The position numbers were made by a program, and so were the translations under genes. Shown in pieces: positions 14,391-22,690 of a stretch of DNA of 25,512 nt; the first letter of the stretch is position 1; the number at the start of each line of letters is the position of its first letter. This DNA comes from Sedimentisphaerales bacterium (GTDB lineage Bacteria; Planctomycetota; Phycisphaerae; Sedimentisphaerales; SG8-4): contig JAFGCA010000273.1 in NCBI GenBank assembly GCA_016932895.1, positions 1-25,512 of the forward strand, in the 5' to 3' direction. A model generated the notes under the pieces. It saw only the letters and a list, made by a program, of their open reading frames with translations, was not told where the DNA came from and searched no databases.

Positions 14391-15425
14391 CTACATCCCC
14401 GAGTCCGCCGCCTCGGTCTGGGCCGGCACGAGGCGAAACTGGACTTCTGGAGGGCTTTGGTCGGCTTTTATTTCGTTGCGCCGGACGTATTCCTCGGGCA
14501 AGCTGAAGACCACCGGCCGGGTGATGAAATCCGTAGCCTGCCGGTCCGAATCGTTGATGTACAGGACCATGTGAAACGAGGCGCCGTCATAGGCCTGGTA
14601 GGCCAGCGGGGTCGCCTGGATCAGGACCGGGTTGCCGGTCGGGTCCTCGCGCAGCTCGACGCGGTATTTGCCCTGGAGGTTCTGGCTCATGCAGAAGCCC
14701 AGGGTGGCCGAGACGCTGTAGCCCTTGAGGACGTCCTGGGCCGGGGCCAGCTTGATGCGGACGCTCTGCAGGGCGTCCTTGCGCTGGCCGTCGGGCAGCT
14801 CGATGAAGGCGGTTTTCTCGACGGGCGTTTCCCGCGCCTGCCGGCGCTCCTCGGCGGTGAGGCGGACCCGGGCGACGAACATCCCCGCCGGCGGGACCCG
14901 CACGTCGACCCGCGCCGGCTCGATGGTCTCGACCCGGACGGGACTGCCCTTCTCGTCGATGGTCTCGACGGCCACGTCCGTGATGGCCAGCTTGCGGACC
15001 TGCACCGTCAGGGCCCGCGGCTCGCAGGTCTCGACCGTCAGGCCCAGTTGGTGAATCTCGTCGCTCTCCTTGAGGAAGCTCAGTGTATCGAGCGTGCGCA
15101 CGCCCTCCTCGGTCAGGCCCATTTGTTCCGGTGCCAGGAAGAGGTCCAGGTCGAGCGCGCCCTTGTTCTTCATGCGTTCGACGTCCGCCACGCGCGAGGC
15201 CGGGCCCTTCAGGACCACGGTGTCCACGACCAGAGACGAGCGCAGGGTTGATTCGTCCGTCAGGATCGAGACCCAGAGGTTCGGGTCGGCGGGCCGGGCC
15301 ACCGTGACAGTCACGACGTTGGCCAGCTCCATCCGCTCGTCCTGGGCCAGGTCCGCCCAGACCCAGATCAGGGCGGTAAGGAAAACCACAATCGATATCT
15401 TGCTGAATTTGATCTTCGTACTCAT
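14391..15425 (-). CDS. YbbR-domain protein, probable CdaA regulator (CdaR-like)
   Basis: A 344-residue membrane-anchored protein: one N-terminal transmembrane helix (about 9-25, KISIVVFLTALIWVWA), then an extracytoplasmic part made of YbbR-like beta units. These are visible as spaced 'vkGpaS.V..V' and 'A.VdVrvPpagm' patterns, for example LKGPASRVADVERMKNKG. In Firmicutes such a protein (CdaR) sits beside the membrane diadenylate cyclase CdaA and modulates it; the same order here, 90 bp downstream of cdaA, supports that role. It lacks the glmM gene that often follows. The ribosome site is poor, so translation may depend on the upstream gene. Sequence similarity among YbbR proteins is low, so the call leans on context. 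Confidence 0.75.
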   Translation of the reverse strand: MSTKIKFSKISIVVFLTALIWVWADLAQDERMELANVVTVTVARPADPNLWVSILTDESTLRSSLVVDTVVLKGPASRVADVERMKNKGALDLDLFLAPEQMGLTEEGVRTLDTLSFLKESDEIHQLGLTVETCEPRALTVQVRKLAITDVAVETIDEKGSPVRVETIEPARVDVRVPPAGMFVARVRLTAEERRQARETPVEKTAFIELPDGQRKDALQSVRIKLAPAQDVLKGYSVSATLGFCMSQNLQGKYRVELREDPTGNPVLIQATPLAYQAYDGASFHMVLYINDSDRQATDFITRPVVFSLPEEYVRRNEIKADQSPPEVQFRLVPAQTEAADSGM

Positions 15426-15515
15426 CTGTGTCTGCGAACGGCGCCCTCGCGGGCCCGGACCTCAGCGGCGGCGCCTCGTGCGGCCGCCGGTATCGCACGT
15501 CGTCGGGACGCGCCG

Positions 15516-16343
15516 TCACGCATGGCGCTTGAGCAGCCGCCCCACGAGCGGCACGTCTTCCGTCATGGCGTTGGCCAGGCAGGAGCGCACTTGGGATTCG
15601 GTGACATTGCGAACCAGCTTGCCTTCCTGGCTGATCGAGATCGCCCCGGTTTCCTCGCTGACGACCAGGCAGGTCGCATCGGAGCCGGCGGTGATGCCGA
15701 GCGCCGCGCGGTGGCGCGAGCCCAGCTCGATGCCGTCCACGGTGCCGGCCTCGGCCAGCGGCAGTTGGACGCGGGCCGCCACGACCCGGTCTCCGCGAAT
15801 GACGACGGCCATGTCATGCAGGGCCGCCCCGGGATAGAAAATACTCTTGAGCAGATCGGCCGTTACGCGGGCGTCGAGGCGGACCCCCGTTTCGATGAAC
15901 TCGCCCAGCGCCACCTCGCGTTCGATCACGACGATGGCCCCGATCCGGCCGGCAGACAATTGGGTCACGGCCGAGACCAGCTCCTCCACCGTGCGCGAAA
16001 GCTGATGGGAAGAGCCCGTCCAGATGCGCGGCTGGCCGATCTGTATGAGCACGCGCCGAATCTCCGGCTGAAACGCCGCTACCGCCACGATCAAGACGGC
16101 GATCAGGAAACCCTTGTACAGATACTGCAGGCGATCAAAGGGAAGACGTTCCACCACCAGGTTGAGGATGAGGACGCCCGCCAGCAGGATGAAAATGACG
16201 CCGCGAAAGAGCCTCTCGCCGCGCGTGCCCTCCAGAAAATCGACGACCCACCAGATGACCAGGCCGATCAGGAGCAACTCAACAAAAACGATCCACCATT
16301 CATAGCGTGCAATTCGACTGAAATAGTCAAACAGTGCATCCAC
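15516..16343 (-). CDS. cdaA: Membrane diadenylate cyclase CdaA with a DMA motif
   Basis: A 275-residue protein of normal CdaA length that makes cyclic di-AMP from two ATP. Three transmembrane helices lie at about 17-36, 46-64 and 77-91, followed by the cytoplasmic DAC domain. Family landmarks: YPGAALHDMAVVI (170-182), GSRHRAALGI (208-217) with R210-H211-R212, and SEETG (229-233). The usual DGA triplet is D177-M178-A179, so the catalytic Asp is kept but the glycine is methionine. The start is GTG at 16343: it is in frame, with AAGGG about 10 nt upstream, whereas a nearby ATG at 16339 is out of frame. It is the second coding gene of a leftward operon (lipoprotein, cdaA, YbbR protein). c-di-AMP controls potassium, osmolyte and cell-wall homeostasis. 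Confidence 0.92.
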   Translation of the reverse strand: MDALFDYFSRIARYEWWIVFVELLLIGLVIWWVVDFLEGTRGERLFRGVIFILLAGVLILNLVVERLPFDRLQYLYKGFLIAVLIVAVAAFQPEIRRVLIQIGQPRIWTGSSHQLSRTVEELVSAVTQLSAGRIGAIVVIEREVALGEFIETGVRLDARVTADLLKSIFYPGAALHDMAVVIRGDRVVAARVQLPLAEAGTVDGIELGSRHRAALGITAGSDATCLVVSEETGAISISQEGKLVRNVTESQVRSCLANAMTEDVPLVGRLLKRHA

Positions 16344-16393
16344 CTACGTCAAACCCTTCCCTGGATTCGGTTACACGGGACGCGGATGGCCGG

Positions 16394-16654
16394 CTACGGG
16401 ACGCGCAGGTCCGAGAGCTTGCTGGGCTGGTCCAGTTGCAGAACCCGATCGACGTCAGACATCATCGTCTGGCTGTTCAAACGTATGACGCGCTGGTGTC
16501 GTCGGTGCGACTCGGCAACCGTCTCACCCGGCTGTTGCCAGGAACAACCCGCGAAAAGGACCACCAGGCACAGCAACACCGCAAGTGCAAGGACGCGCAA
16601 GGCAGAATTCCCCAGTTGCTCTCTCCTGATTTCTACAGCCGCTACGCTTTTCAT
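16394..16654 (-). CDS. Small planctomycete-type lipoprotein of the c-di-AMP operon
   Basis: An 86-residue lipoprotein. After a short charged start (MKSVAAVEIRREQLGNSALR) comes a hydrophobic stretch ending in the lipobox LFAGC (Cys at residue 38). The mature part SWQQPGETVAESHRRHQRVIRLNSQTMMSDVDRVLQLDQPSKLSDLRVP matches small planctomycete lipoproteins I recognise by 'ETxAExHRRHxR' and 'LDxPSxLxDxR'; no function is known. The ATG at 16654 was chosen over an in-frame one at 16687 because GGG lies 8 nt upstream and the signal peptide is then of usual size. It is first in the operon behind a consensus promoter; cdaA follows after 50 bp, so it may act at the membrane with CdaA and the YbbR protein (inference). 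Confidence 0.75.
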   Translation of the reverse strand: MKSVAAVEIRREQLGNSALRVLALAVLLCLVVLFAGCSWQQPGETVAESHRRHQRVIRLNSQTMMSDVDRVLQLDQPSKLSDLRVP

Positions 16655-16708
16655 CGTTTTCCCTTTTTCAAATTGTATCAGAAACACCCTGCTCTTCTTG
16701 CGACACCT

Positions 16709-16765
16709 TCAGCGTGGCCCCTTCATGTATCCGTTGGCGCCATAGCGCAAAGCCTTCCGTGACAT
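16709..16765 (-). CDS. Possible leaderless 18-residue leader peptide
   Basis: The ATG at 16765 begins 8 nt after the -10 box, just where transcription should start, and opens an 18-codon frame (MSRKALRYGANGYMKGPR) ending in TGA at 16709. There is no room for a ribosome site, so translation would have to be leaderless. It lies about 55 nt before the lipoprotein gene. It may be chance; no alignment was possible. Confidence 0.22.
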   Translation of the reverse strand: MSRKALRYGANGYMKGPR

Positions 16766-16772
16766 GAACTTA

Positions 16773-16801
16773 ATTATAGCACGGCCGTGCGGCGGTGTCA
16801 A
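16773..16801 (-). promoter_or_regulatory. Consensus sigma70 promoter with palindromic spacer, c-di-AMP operon
   Basis: On the minus strand: TTGACA (16801-16796), 17-bp spacer, TATAAT (16778-16773), an exact match to the consensus at both boxes. The spacer holds a perfect 12-bp palindrome, GCACGGCCGTGC (16779-16790), directly against the -10 box, a classic place for a repressor operator. Predicted start is near 16766. Confidence 0.8.
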
Positions 16802-17065
16802 GAACGAGCCGAATTTTGTGGAGTGCCGATCTGGACGGACGCCCCACGAGAACCGGGCCCGGGGATGAAGTGGCTGAAGCGATCCATCGAGGCAGGCTGA
16901 CTACCGGCCCGCAGGCAAGACGGTTTGGGCGGATTTGTAAGTGCTTTCAAAGAAATGACTAATGACTACGCTTGGCGGGAACGTGGAGGATGGCTCCGGG
17001 TCTGGATTTGCGGGCCTGAGCGTAACTTGGCCACGCGTTCGGCATCCTGGTTGTGTTTTCATAGC
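16802..17065. other. Intergenic stretch, nothing recognised
   Basis: This lies between the c-di-AMP promoter and the 3' end of the DUF1501 gene. No coding frame with plausible codon use, no clear hairpin with U-tract, and no repeat shared with other parts of the window. Confidence 0.5.
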
Positions 17066-18325
17066 TTAGCTGATCAAGACGTCGAGGGGGGCAAAGGTCT
17101 TGCCCAGCGTGATCCGGCTGTCGTATCCAAGCCATCGATCCAACACCGTGGCATAGACCTGGCGAAAATCCGTGTGGAACTTCAGGGCGCCGTTGTCCAG
17201 ATCCGTGAGGCTCGGGTGCGTACCGATAAGGCCCCCTCTCAGCCTGCCGCCGGCCAGAAAGACAGGCCCAGCAGCTCCATGCCCCGTGCCGCGCCGGCCA
17301 TTTTCCCTGACCGTCCGGCCGAATTCCGAAAACGTCATCAGCAGGACGCGGTCTAACAAATGGTCGCGCTTCAGGTCGTAGACAAAAGCAGCGACCGACT
17401 CGGCCAGTTGGTGCAACAGGGCACAGTGGTTGCCAAGCTGGTTGGCGTGGTTGTCGAAGCCGCCGATGCCGCCACCGCCCAGTTCGACGAAGACGATCCG
17501 GACGCCGACGTCGGCGCGGATGAGCTGGGCGGTCATGCGGAGACTCTCGGCCAGCCCGAAGGACGGATACTCGGCGGTACTGGCGGCTGTCTCGGCCGCC
17601 GCCTTGATACGCTCACTATCGCCGCAGGCACGGACCATGCCCTGCTGGAGGAAAAGCAACATTGGATTCGCTCGATCATGGTCAGACGGTTCGTCGGCAC
17701 GCTTCCAATCCGACCGGCCGGCTGATGCGCCGGCCATTTGACGCGCGACGAGGTTCTGGAGCGAACGAATCGAGGGAACGATTCCGCTTTCGGCGTTCAG
17801 GCCAAATGGCTGGGTGATCGGCCCGACGAAGACTGCGGGAGTGTACGTTTCGTCCGGATCCCAGACGCTGTCGATCGCTCGACCCAGCCAACCGGTCTGA
17901 GTGCCGGGCTCATCCGGATCGGCCGTGTGCCATATGCGCATCGCGCGATCGTGGGATCGATCGGAGTTCGCGTAGCCCACGCCCTGCACGACACTGAGGT
18001 ACCCCTCTTTGTACAGCTTCATAAATGCTCCCATGCGGGGATGGAAGCCCAATGACGAGTCGATGCGGTGCAATTCCCTGCTCGGCAGACGCAACGTCGG
18101 TCGGTTTCGCCCGTACTCATCGTCCTCGTAGGGAACAACCGTGTTCAGGCCGTCGTTGCCCCCGGACAGTTGCACCACGACCAGAACGGTGTCGCGATCG
18201 CCGTGCTCGGGTGCCGAAGCCATCGCTGAGCGAACCAGGAACTGCGGTACCACCGGGCCCAAAGAGAGCAGTGTCGAGGCACTCGCGGCACCCTTCAAAA
18301 AGTCGCGTCGAGTATGGGACATCAT
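17066..18325 (-). CDS. Tat-exported DUF1501 protein
   Basis: A 419-residue DUF1501 protein, a family placed in the alkaline-phosphatase/sulfatase superfamily and abundant in planctomycetes. The N-terminus MMSHTRRDFLKGAASASTLLSLG is a clear Tat signal. Family segments: VVVQLSGGNDGLNTVVPY, GFHPRMGAFMKLYKEGYLSVVQGVGYANSDRSHDRA, TQTGWLGRAID, GGFDNHANQLGNH and LMTFSEFGRTVREN. A later segment reads RRGTGHGAAGP, where I recall GTDHG as the usual form, so a probable metal-ligand Asp is missing (worth checking). The ATG at 18325 follows AGGGAG by 5 nt; GTG at 18331 and ATG at 18322 are alternatives. It lies 14 bp after the DUF1800 gene, the usual partner. The pair's biochemical role is not known. Confidence 0.9.
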   Translation of the reverse strand: MMSHTRRDFLKGAASASTLLSLGPVVPQFLVRSAMASAPEHGDRDTVLVVVQLSGGNDGLNTVVPYEDDEYGRNRPTLRLPSRELHRIDSSLGFHPRMGAFMKLYKEGYLSVVQGVGYANSDRSHDRAMRIWHTADPDEPGTQTGWLGRAIDSVWDPDETYTPAVFVGPITQPFGLNAESGIVPSIRSLQNLVARQMAGASAGRSDWKRADEPSDHDRANPMLLFLQQGMVRACGDSERIKAAAETAASTAEYPSFGLAESLRMTAQLIRADVGVRIVFVELGGGGIGGFDNHANQLGNHCALLHQLAESVAAFVYDLKRDHLLDRVLLMTFSEFGRTVRENGRRGTGHGAAGPVFLAGGRLRGGLIGTHPSLTDLDNGALKFHTDFRQVYATVLDRWLGYDSRITLGKTFAPLDVLIS

Positions 18326-18339
18326 GTTCACTCCCTGAT

Positions 18340-19740
18340 TCAGGCCAGGTAGAACTCCGGCTGGGTTGTCACGGCATGGGCGAACCGGCGTGCTGCAGCC
18401 TCCGCGTTACCAGCGATGTCAGCCGTTGGTATCATTTTGCGTAAAGCCTCGCTCACGTCGGGTCCGAGGTCGCCTTGCAGGAACAAGTCAAGCACGAACT
18501 GAGCAGCGGATGCAAGCTCTGAGCAACCATGTTTCTCGGCTGCCTGCCACGGATTCAACTTGTTGGAATAAGGCCCCTCGCCACGAAGCAAATGGAGCGA
18601 AAGGGTGTGTCGCCTTACCAGCGTGGCACTGTTGATCCAGTGTCGTCCGCCCAACCAGCCCTTTACGGTGGGTGGGCAATACAGATTCTGACCCAGTCCG
18701 GCCAGGTCCTGCGCAAGCTGCGTCGTGGAGACCATCCCTTCGAGCCCCCTGATGATCCCGAGGGCATACTCCACCGGGGATTTGACCCGCCGGCGATACG
18801 CTACGGGCGAGAAGAACAAGTTCGACCGCAGCATGGTCTCGACCACCGCTGACACATCGTAATCCTTCGCGAAAGCATCGACCAAAGGAGCAATCAGCTC
18901 CGGGGCAGGCGGGTTGGCCTCGCTAATCAGCCAGCGGTACAACCTGCGAACCACCGTTTCAGCCGTGGCCCGCTGCTCAAGCAGGATCCGCATGACGTCC
19001 TGATCGGCAAAGTCACCCTCCTGGCCAAGGACGCGTTTGACACCGGCGTCGTGTTCGCGAGGGATATACCGGAGCCGGCCCCTCAGGACAAACCAGCCGG
19101 TGCAGGCCCTGGCCGCTTCGCGAACATCCTCCGGCGTATACCGACCTGCCCCGACAGTGAAAACTTCCATGAGCGGTCGTACGAAGTGGTCGTTGGGGAC
19201 GGCTTTTCGATTGGCATCAGCCCCCAGCGAGGTGAGCATGGCAGGGTCACGGGAAACGCCGTCCAGCAGGGGACGGAAGGATTCCAGGGCGCACGTTCGC
19301 AGAAGTTGGACGTGCGTTCGCATCAATCGCGCATCCTTGACCTCTGCACCGTTGGTGGCGAAGTGGCTGTGCCAGAACAGTGTCATTTTCTCCAGCAATG
19401 GGTGCGGCGTCTGAATCATCCGACGGAGCCACCATGCGCGTAATCCGTCCAGGGAACCGCCCGAAGCGGTTTCATGGTCGTCGTAGAGTTGGTTGAACGC
19501 GGCGACATCGGCTTCCGGACGAATCAGCTTGTCGACGCTCCGCTGCGGCCCATCCGACAGAGCCTGCTGGAGTTGAGTCCAGTTGGCACCGAAAGCTGCC
19601 CGCCGGTATAAATGTCCCGCACGGGCCAGGTTCCAAGGTCTTTTGCCGTCCGGATCGTAGGCGCCCCAGGCCCATCGGGGATCTGTCAGCTCTTTGGCAA
19701 CAGGCAAGCCATTCTGTCCTGCGGGCGTCTGGACAGCCAT
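18340..19740 (-). CDS. DUF1800 protein, partner of DUF1501
   Basis: A 466-residue DUF1800 protein. Diagnostic segments are the N-terminal WNLARAGHLYRRAAFGANWTQLQQA (36-60), PHPLLEKMTLFWHSHFATN, HFVRPLMEVFTVGAGRYTPEDVREAARACTGW, LYRWLISEANPPAPELI, SPVEYALGIIRGLE, and the C-terminal LGQNLYCPPTVKGWLGGRHWINSATLVRR. It has no visible signal peptide, while its partner has a Tat signal; co-export as a folded complex through Tat is a reasonable inference. The start has AAAGGAA 8 nt upstream. It is fourth in a leftward run of five genes behind an ABC transporter. Function of the family is unknown. Confidence 0.9.
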   Translation of the reverse strand: MAVQTPAGQNGLPVAKELTDPRWAWGAYDPDGKRPWNLARAGHLYRRAAFGANWTQLQQALSDGPQRSVDKLIRPEADVAAFNQLYDDHETASGGSLDGLRAWWLRRMIQTPHPLLEKMTLFWHSHFATNGAEVKDARLMRTHVQLLRTCALESFRPLLDGVSRDPAMLTSLGADANRKAVPNDHFVRPLMEVFTVGAGRYTPEDVREAARACTGWFVLRGRLRYIPREHDAGVKRVLGQEGDFADQDVMRILLEQRATAETVVRRLYRWLISEANPPAPELIAPLVDAFAKDYDVSAVVETMLRSNLFFSPVAYRRRVKSPVEYALGIIRGLEGMVSTTQLAQDLAGLGQNLYCPPTVKGWLGGRHWINSATLVRRHTLSLHLLRGEGPYSNKLNPWQAAEKHGCSELASAAQFVLDLFLQGDLGPDVSEALRKMIPTADIAGNAEAAARRFAHAVTTQPEFYLA

Positions 19741-19816
19741 AAGTTCGTTCCTTTCGATATCGCCAACCGGCGCGGCTGGTTCACATCGTTCGTTACAGAT
19801 CCGTCCACCACGACAG

Positions 19817-21604
19817 CTACGGCAGGTCCAGCGTTACCTTCAGCATCGCCCGGGACAAACTCCCGTGTGCACCGATGCTCAGTTTGACGTTCTCCACAAA
19901 CTCGACCAAGGTCAACAGCATGTCGATCCCGGTCTCGGACTGCTCTCGGGTATTGCCCTTCTTGACCATATCGCCGCGGATCAGTATCTCGCGGTTGGCC
20001 TGCAGAACCGCCGCCAACCGGCCCCCTTCAATCTCAATCAGACTGTCGGTCTCGGCCAACGGCTTGACCGCTGTCTCCCCTTCCAGGTTCAGGGCATCGA
20101 TGAGGTCGCGGGCCAAATCGTCCGTCGAACTCAGAATCACGTACTCGCCGGGCATCGCCAATGCAGGCCTGAGATTGAAGCGCTGGTCCAAGGCGGTCTT
20201 GTCCTCGATCCCCGCAGTGGAGAAGTAGGCCAGCGTGAACTTCGTCTCTCCCTGGGAAAGCCGGTCGATGATCAGCCCCTGCAATGCCTGCTGGCCACGA
20301 GTGAAATTAACAAGGCCGACAAGTTTCTGCCATGCTTCCTCGACAACCTCATTGAATTGCTCGGCGCTGCGGAGTCGCAGGACCATGGCGAAGGCGGGGA
20401 GCTTGATTCGCGGCGTGCCCCTCGCGGGATCGAACTCCTGCTCGGCCACCACGAAGCGGATCTCGGGTCTGGTCTCGGCCAGAACCTCATTGGTCAGGTC
20501 GCGCCCACTGAAGAAGATGCCCATCATATTCTCGAAGAAGATCAGACCCGAGGTGCGCTCGGGAAACAACTCGTCCTTGGCCGCATAGAACTGGTGCAAG
20601 TCGCGGTAGAAACTCAATGCCGCAATGCGACGCGGAACGGACAAGTTGGGAAATACACCCTCCGCAGGCGTCTTCGGCCAGGCAAAGGCTGCGGAACGGG
20701 TCGGCCCCGCCGGCGCGCCCTCCACGGACGCCCGAAGCGTCAAAGTGTTCTGCTCGACGGACAAGTGCGCCGCCAGCCAGTCCGCATCCCGTACGGCCTC
20801 AGCGATCCCGGCAAACGCCAGTGCCGCCAGAGGATTCTCACGTGATTGGTCGAACCCCTGCGCGAGACCGGGAAGCTTCATCAGAGGCTTCAGGTTGACC
20901 AGCATGGTGGCGACGGCATCGGCCCCCGCCGACCGCCTGGCCGCTTGAAAACGGGGACTCGACTCCAGAGTCGCCCCGCCGTTGCCGGCGCGACGCTCCA
21001 GGACCGCCCTGAGCCCTTCCGGGCGATTGCACAGAACGAATCGCTTGCCGATGATGGAGTGGGCCTCTTTGCCATTGAATGTCCATACGGTGACATCCCG
21101 GTACGACGTGGCGACCACAAGATCCGGCTGGTCCTTCTTTTCGGCCTCGGAGCGAGCGAACGTCAGGAGGATCTCGTGCAGCCGCGACAGCATATTCTCA
21201 TCTTCGGCATCCGCGATGAGCACGAACGTGTCCTCGGGGCACACCGCGAGGGTAATGCCCCCACCGGCAAGCGCCCGCAAGCCGGTGCGCCAGTCCGTGT
21301 CCAGCGCGGTCTCCAGGAACTTGACAATGTTGAAAAACTCCCTGAGCTGAGGATTTGCCGTCTGCTGCCGGTAGAGCGGAAGGGCCGTGACTGCCCTGGA
21401 CATTTGCTCCCCGGCCAGCAGGTCCAGCAAGGGACCCGGTGAGGACAACTCCAATGCAATGACTGCATCTTGCGGGATCCATTGGGTCGCCGGCGGCAGG
21501 GCTTGCGCCGCCGTGGTGATCAGCACTGTCATGGCGAGCAGGAACCGGACTCGAACGAGTGGCTCAAAACAGGTGCTTCTCCGGGATACTTCGTCGCGGT
21601 ACAT
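19817..21604 (-). CDS. Exported protein of unknown function in the ABC/DUF1800/DUF1501 unit
   Basis: A 595-residue protein with an N-terminal signal sequence (hydrophobic LLAMTVLITTAAQALPPA at about 22-39). No family can be named with confidence; the opening WIPQDAVIALELSSPGPLLDLL, followed by GGGITLAVCPEDTFVLIADAEDENMLSRL and VWTFNGKEAHSIIGKRFVLCNRPEGLRAVLERR, recalls DUF3352-like planctomycete proteins. No catalytic motif stands out. The start ATG at 21604 has AGGAGG 5 nt upstream; the GTG at 21610 would lie inside that ribosome site and is rejected. It is third in the leftward unit, between the permease (168 bp away) and DUF1800 (76 bp away). A periplasmic or surface accessory to the transporter or to DUF1800/1501 is inferred only from position. 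Confidence 0.7.
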   Translation of the reverse strand: MYRDEVSRRSTCFEPLVRVRFLLAMTVLITTAAQALPPATQWIPQDAVIALELSSPGPLLDLLAGEQMSRAVTALPLYRQQTANPQLREFFNIVKFLETALDTDWRTGLRALAGGGITLAVCPEDTFVLIADAEDENMLSRLHEILLTFARSEAEKKDQPDLVVATSYRDVTVWTFNGKEAHSIIGKRFVLCNRPEGLRAVLERRAGNGGATLESSPRFQAARRSAGADAVATMLVNLKPLMKLPGLAQGFDQSRENPLAALAFAGIAEAVRDADWLAAHLSVEQNTLTLRASVEGAPAGPTRSAAFAWPKTPAEGVFPNLSVPRRIAALSFYRDLHQFYAAKDELFPERTSGLIFFENMMGIFFSGRDLTNEVLAETRPEIRFVVAEQEFDPARGTPRIKLPAFAMVLRLRSAEQFNEVVEEAWQKLVGLVNFTRGQQALQGLIIDRLSQGETKFTLAYFSTAGIEDKTALDQRFNLRPALAMPGEYVILSSTDDLARDLIDALNLEGETAVKPLAETDSLIEIEGGRLAAVLQANREILIRGDMVKKGNTREQSETGIDMLLTLVEFVENVKLSIGAHGSLSRAMLKVTLDLP

Positions 21605-21772
21605 TGACACCTCCTGGTTGCTCGAGAGCAGACGGGCCAGAGCAGCACCGGCCTATCAAACACCGGCGGCCACTGAGGGAGCGTTGCGATACCCGCCCAC
21701 GTTGTCATACTGTTGTACGGGTGCGCGACGCTACTGGTTACTGCCCCGAGGAAAAAACCGCCCGACGACGTG

Positions 21773-22690
21773 TCACAAATCACGCCAATGAAAGCAGAGC
21801 ATCGCCAGGACAACCGCCAGCACGGCCGGTAGGCCGTATCCTAAAATCACCCGTAGCAACGAGAAATCGCCGAATTCTCCACCCTCGAAGAAATCAGGTT
21901 TTACCGCCACCGGCTCCGAGGAAGCCCCGGAGAAAACGCTCAGAAAATGCTCCACCTGCCCGGGGAAAGCTGGCGTATCTTCCGCAGGAGCACTGCTATC
22001 GGCGCGCGTCTCAGGCGTGCTCAAGGTCTGGCGAAGCTGTGTCGATATCGCCCGGTTCAGGCTGATCGGCGAGAACTCCTCCAGGGAAAAGACGCTCAGA
22101 ATAAGGCCGATAGGGTACCAGAGGAAAACGAGCACGACCAGCGCCAACAGTGGCTTTCGCAGCAAGGTTCCGGCCAGAAACGCCAACGATGTGAGAAACG
22201 TCAGCACCAGCCCCACGATCCCCAGGGCGCTGATGATGCCGTAGATGGTCACCGTATCTTCAGGTACGGGCCGTTTCGCCAGAGTCACCAAGGCGACCGC
22301 CGGGATCATCACGACCAGGTAGACGCCCCAGATCAGTACCACCCGCGCCGACCAGGCGGCCAACAGATAGGCAGAACGGCTCACCGGCCGGCTCAAGATT
22401 CCGTCGGCCAGTACGTCGGCCCGTGAGCCCGACACAGGACTGACCCCAAGAACGGCGACGATGAAGAACCAGGGAAAAACCAGGTACGGAAACAGCAGCG
22501 AGGCAATCAAGGGACCATCCTGGAACTGCGTCCAGTTCCCGGCGATCAGCAGCAGCGTCAACACGACGGTGGCTCCCAGCCAAAGCCGCACCAATCGGCT
22601 GGCCCGCAAGGTGGTCAAGTCATGCTGGAGCACCGCCAGGTAAGGCATGATGCGTGGTCCAAGCTTCGTGGCCTCAGCGGTGGAATCCAT
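21773..22690 (-). CDS. ABC-2 type membrane permease
   Basis: A 305-residue permease. Six or so hydrophobic segments are visible, including LVRLWLGATVVLTLLLIAG, LLFPYLVFPWFFIVAVLGVSPVSGSRADVLADGILSRPVSRSAYLLAAWSARVVLIWGVYLVVMIPAVALV, LGIVGLVLTFLTSLAFLAGTLL and the terminal YGLPAVLAVVLAMLCFHW. The SGSRADVLADGILSRPVSRSAYL coupling segment is typical of the ABC-2 / NosY-type exporters. A loop of about 80 residues lies between the last two membrane segments. ATG at 22690 was chosen because AGGAG is 10 nt upstream; the ATG at 22699 touches that site. Its start overlaps the end of the ATPase gene by 17 bp. The cargo is unknown. Confidence 0.85.
   Translation of the reverse strand: MDSTAEATKLGPRIMPYLAVLQHDLTTLRASRLVRLWLGATVVLTLLLIAGNWTQFQDGPLIASLLFPYLVFPWFFIVAVLGVSPVSGSRADVLADGILSRPVSRSAYLLAAWSARVVLIWGVYLVVMIPAVALVTLAKRPVPEDTVTIYGIISALGIVGLVLTFLTSLAFLAGTLLRKPLLALVVLVFLWYPIGLILSVFSLEEFSPISLNRAISTQLRQTLSTPETRADSSAPAEDTPAFPGQVEHFLSVFSGASSEPVAVKPDFFEGGEFGDFSLLRVILGYGLPAVLAVVLAMLCFHWRDL

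Noticed and set aside
19694..20845. 383-codon plus-strand frame opposite the 595-aa gene
   Set aside because: Shadow of the minus-strand gene, which has a signal peptide and a strong ribosome site; the plus-strand peptide shows no domain.
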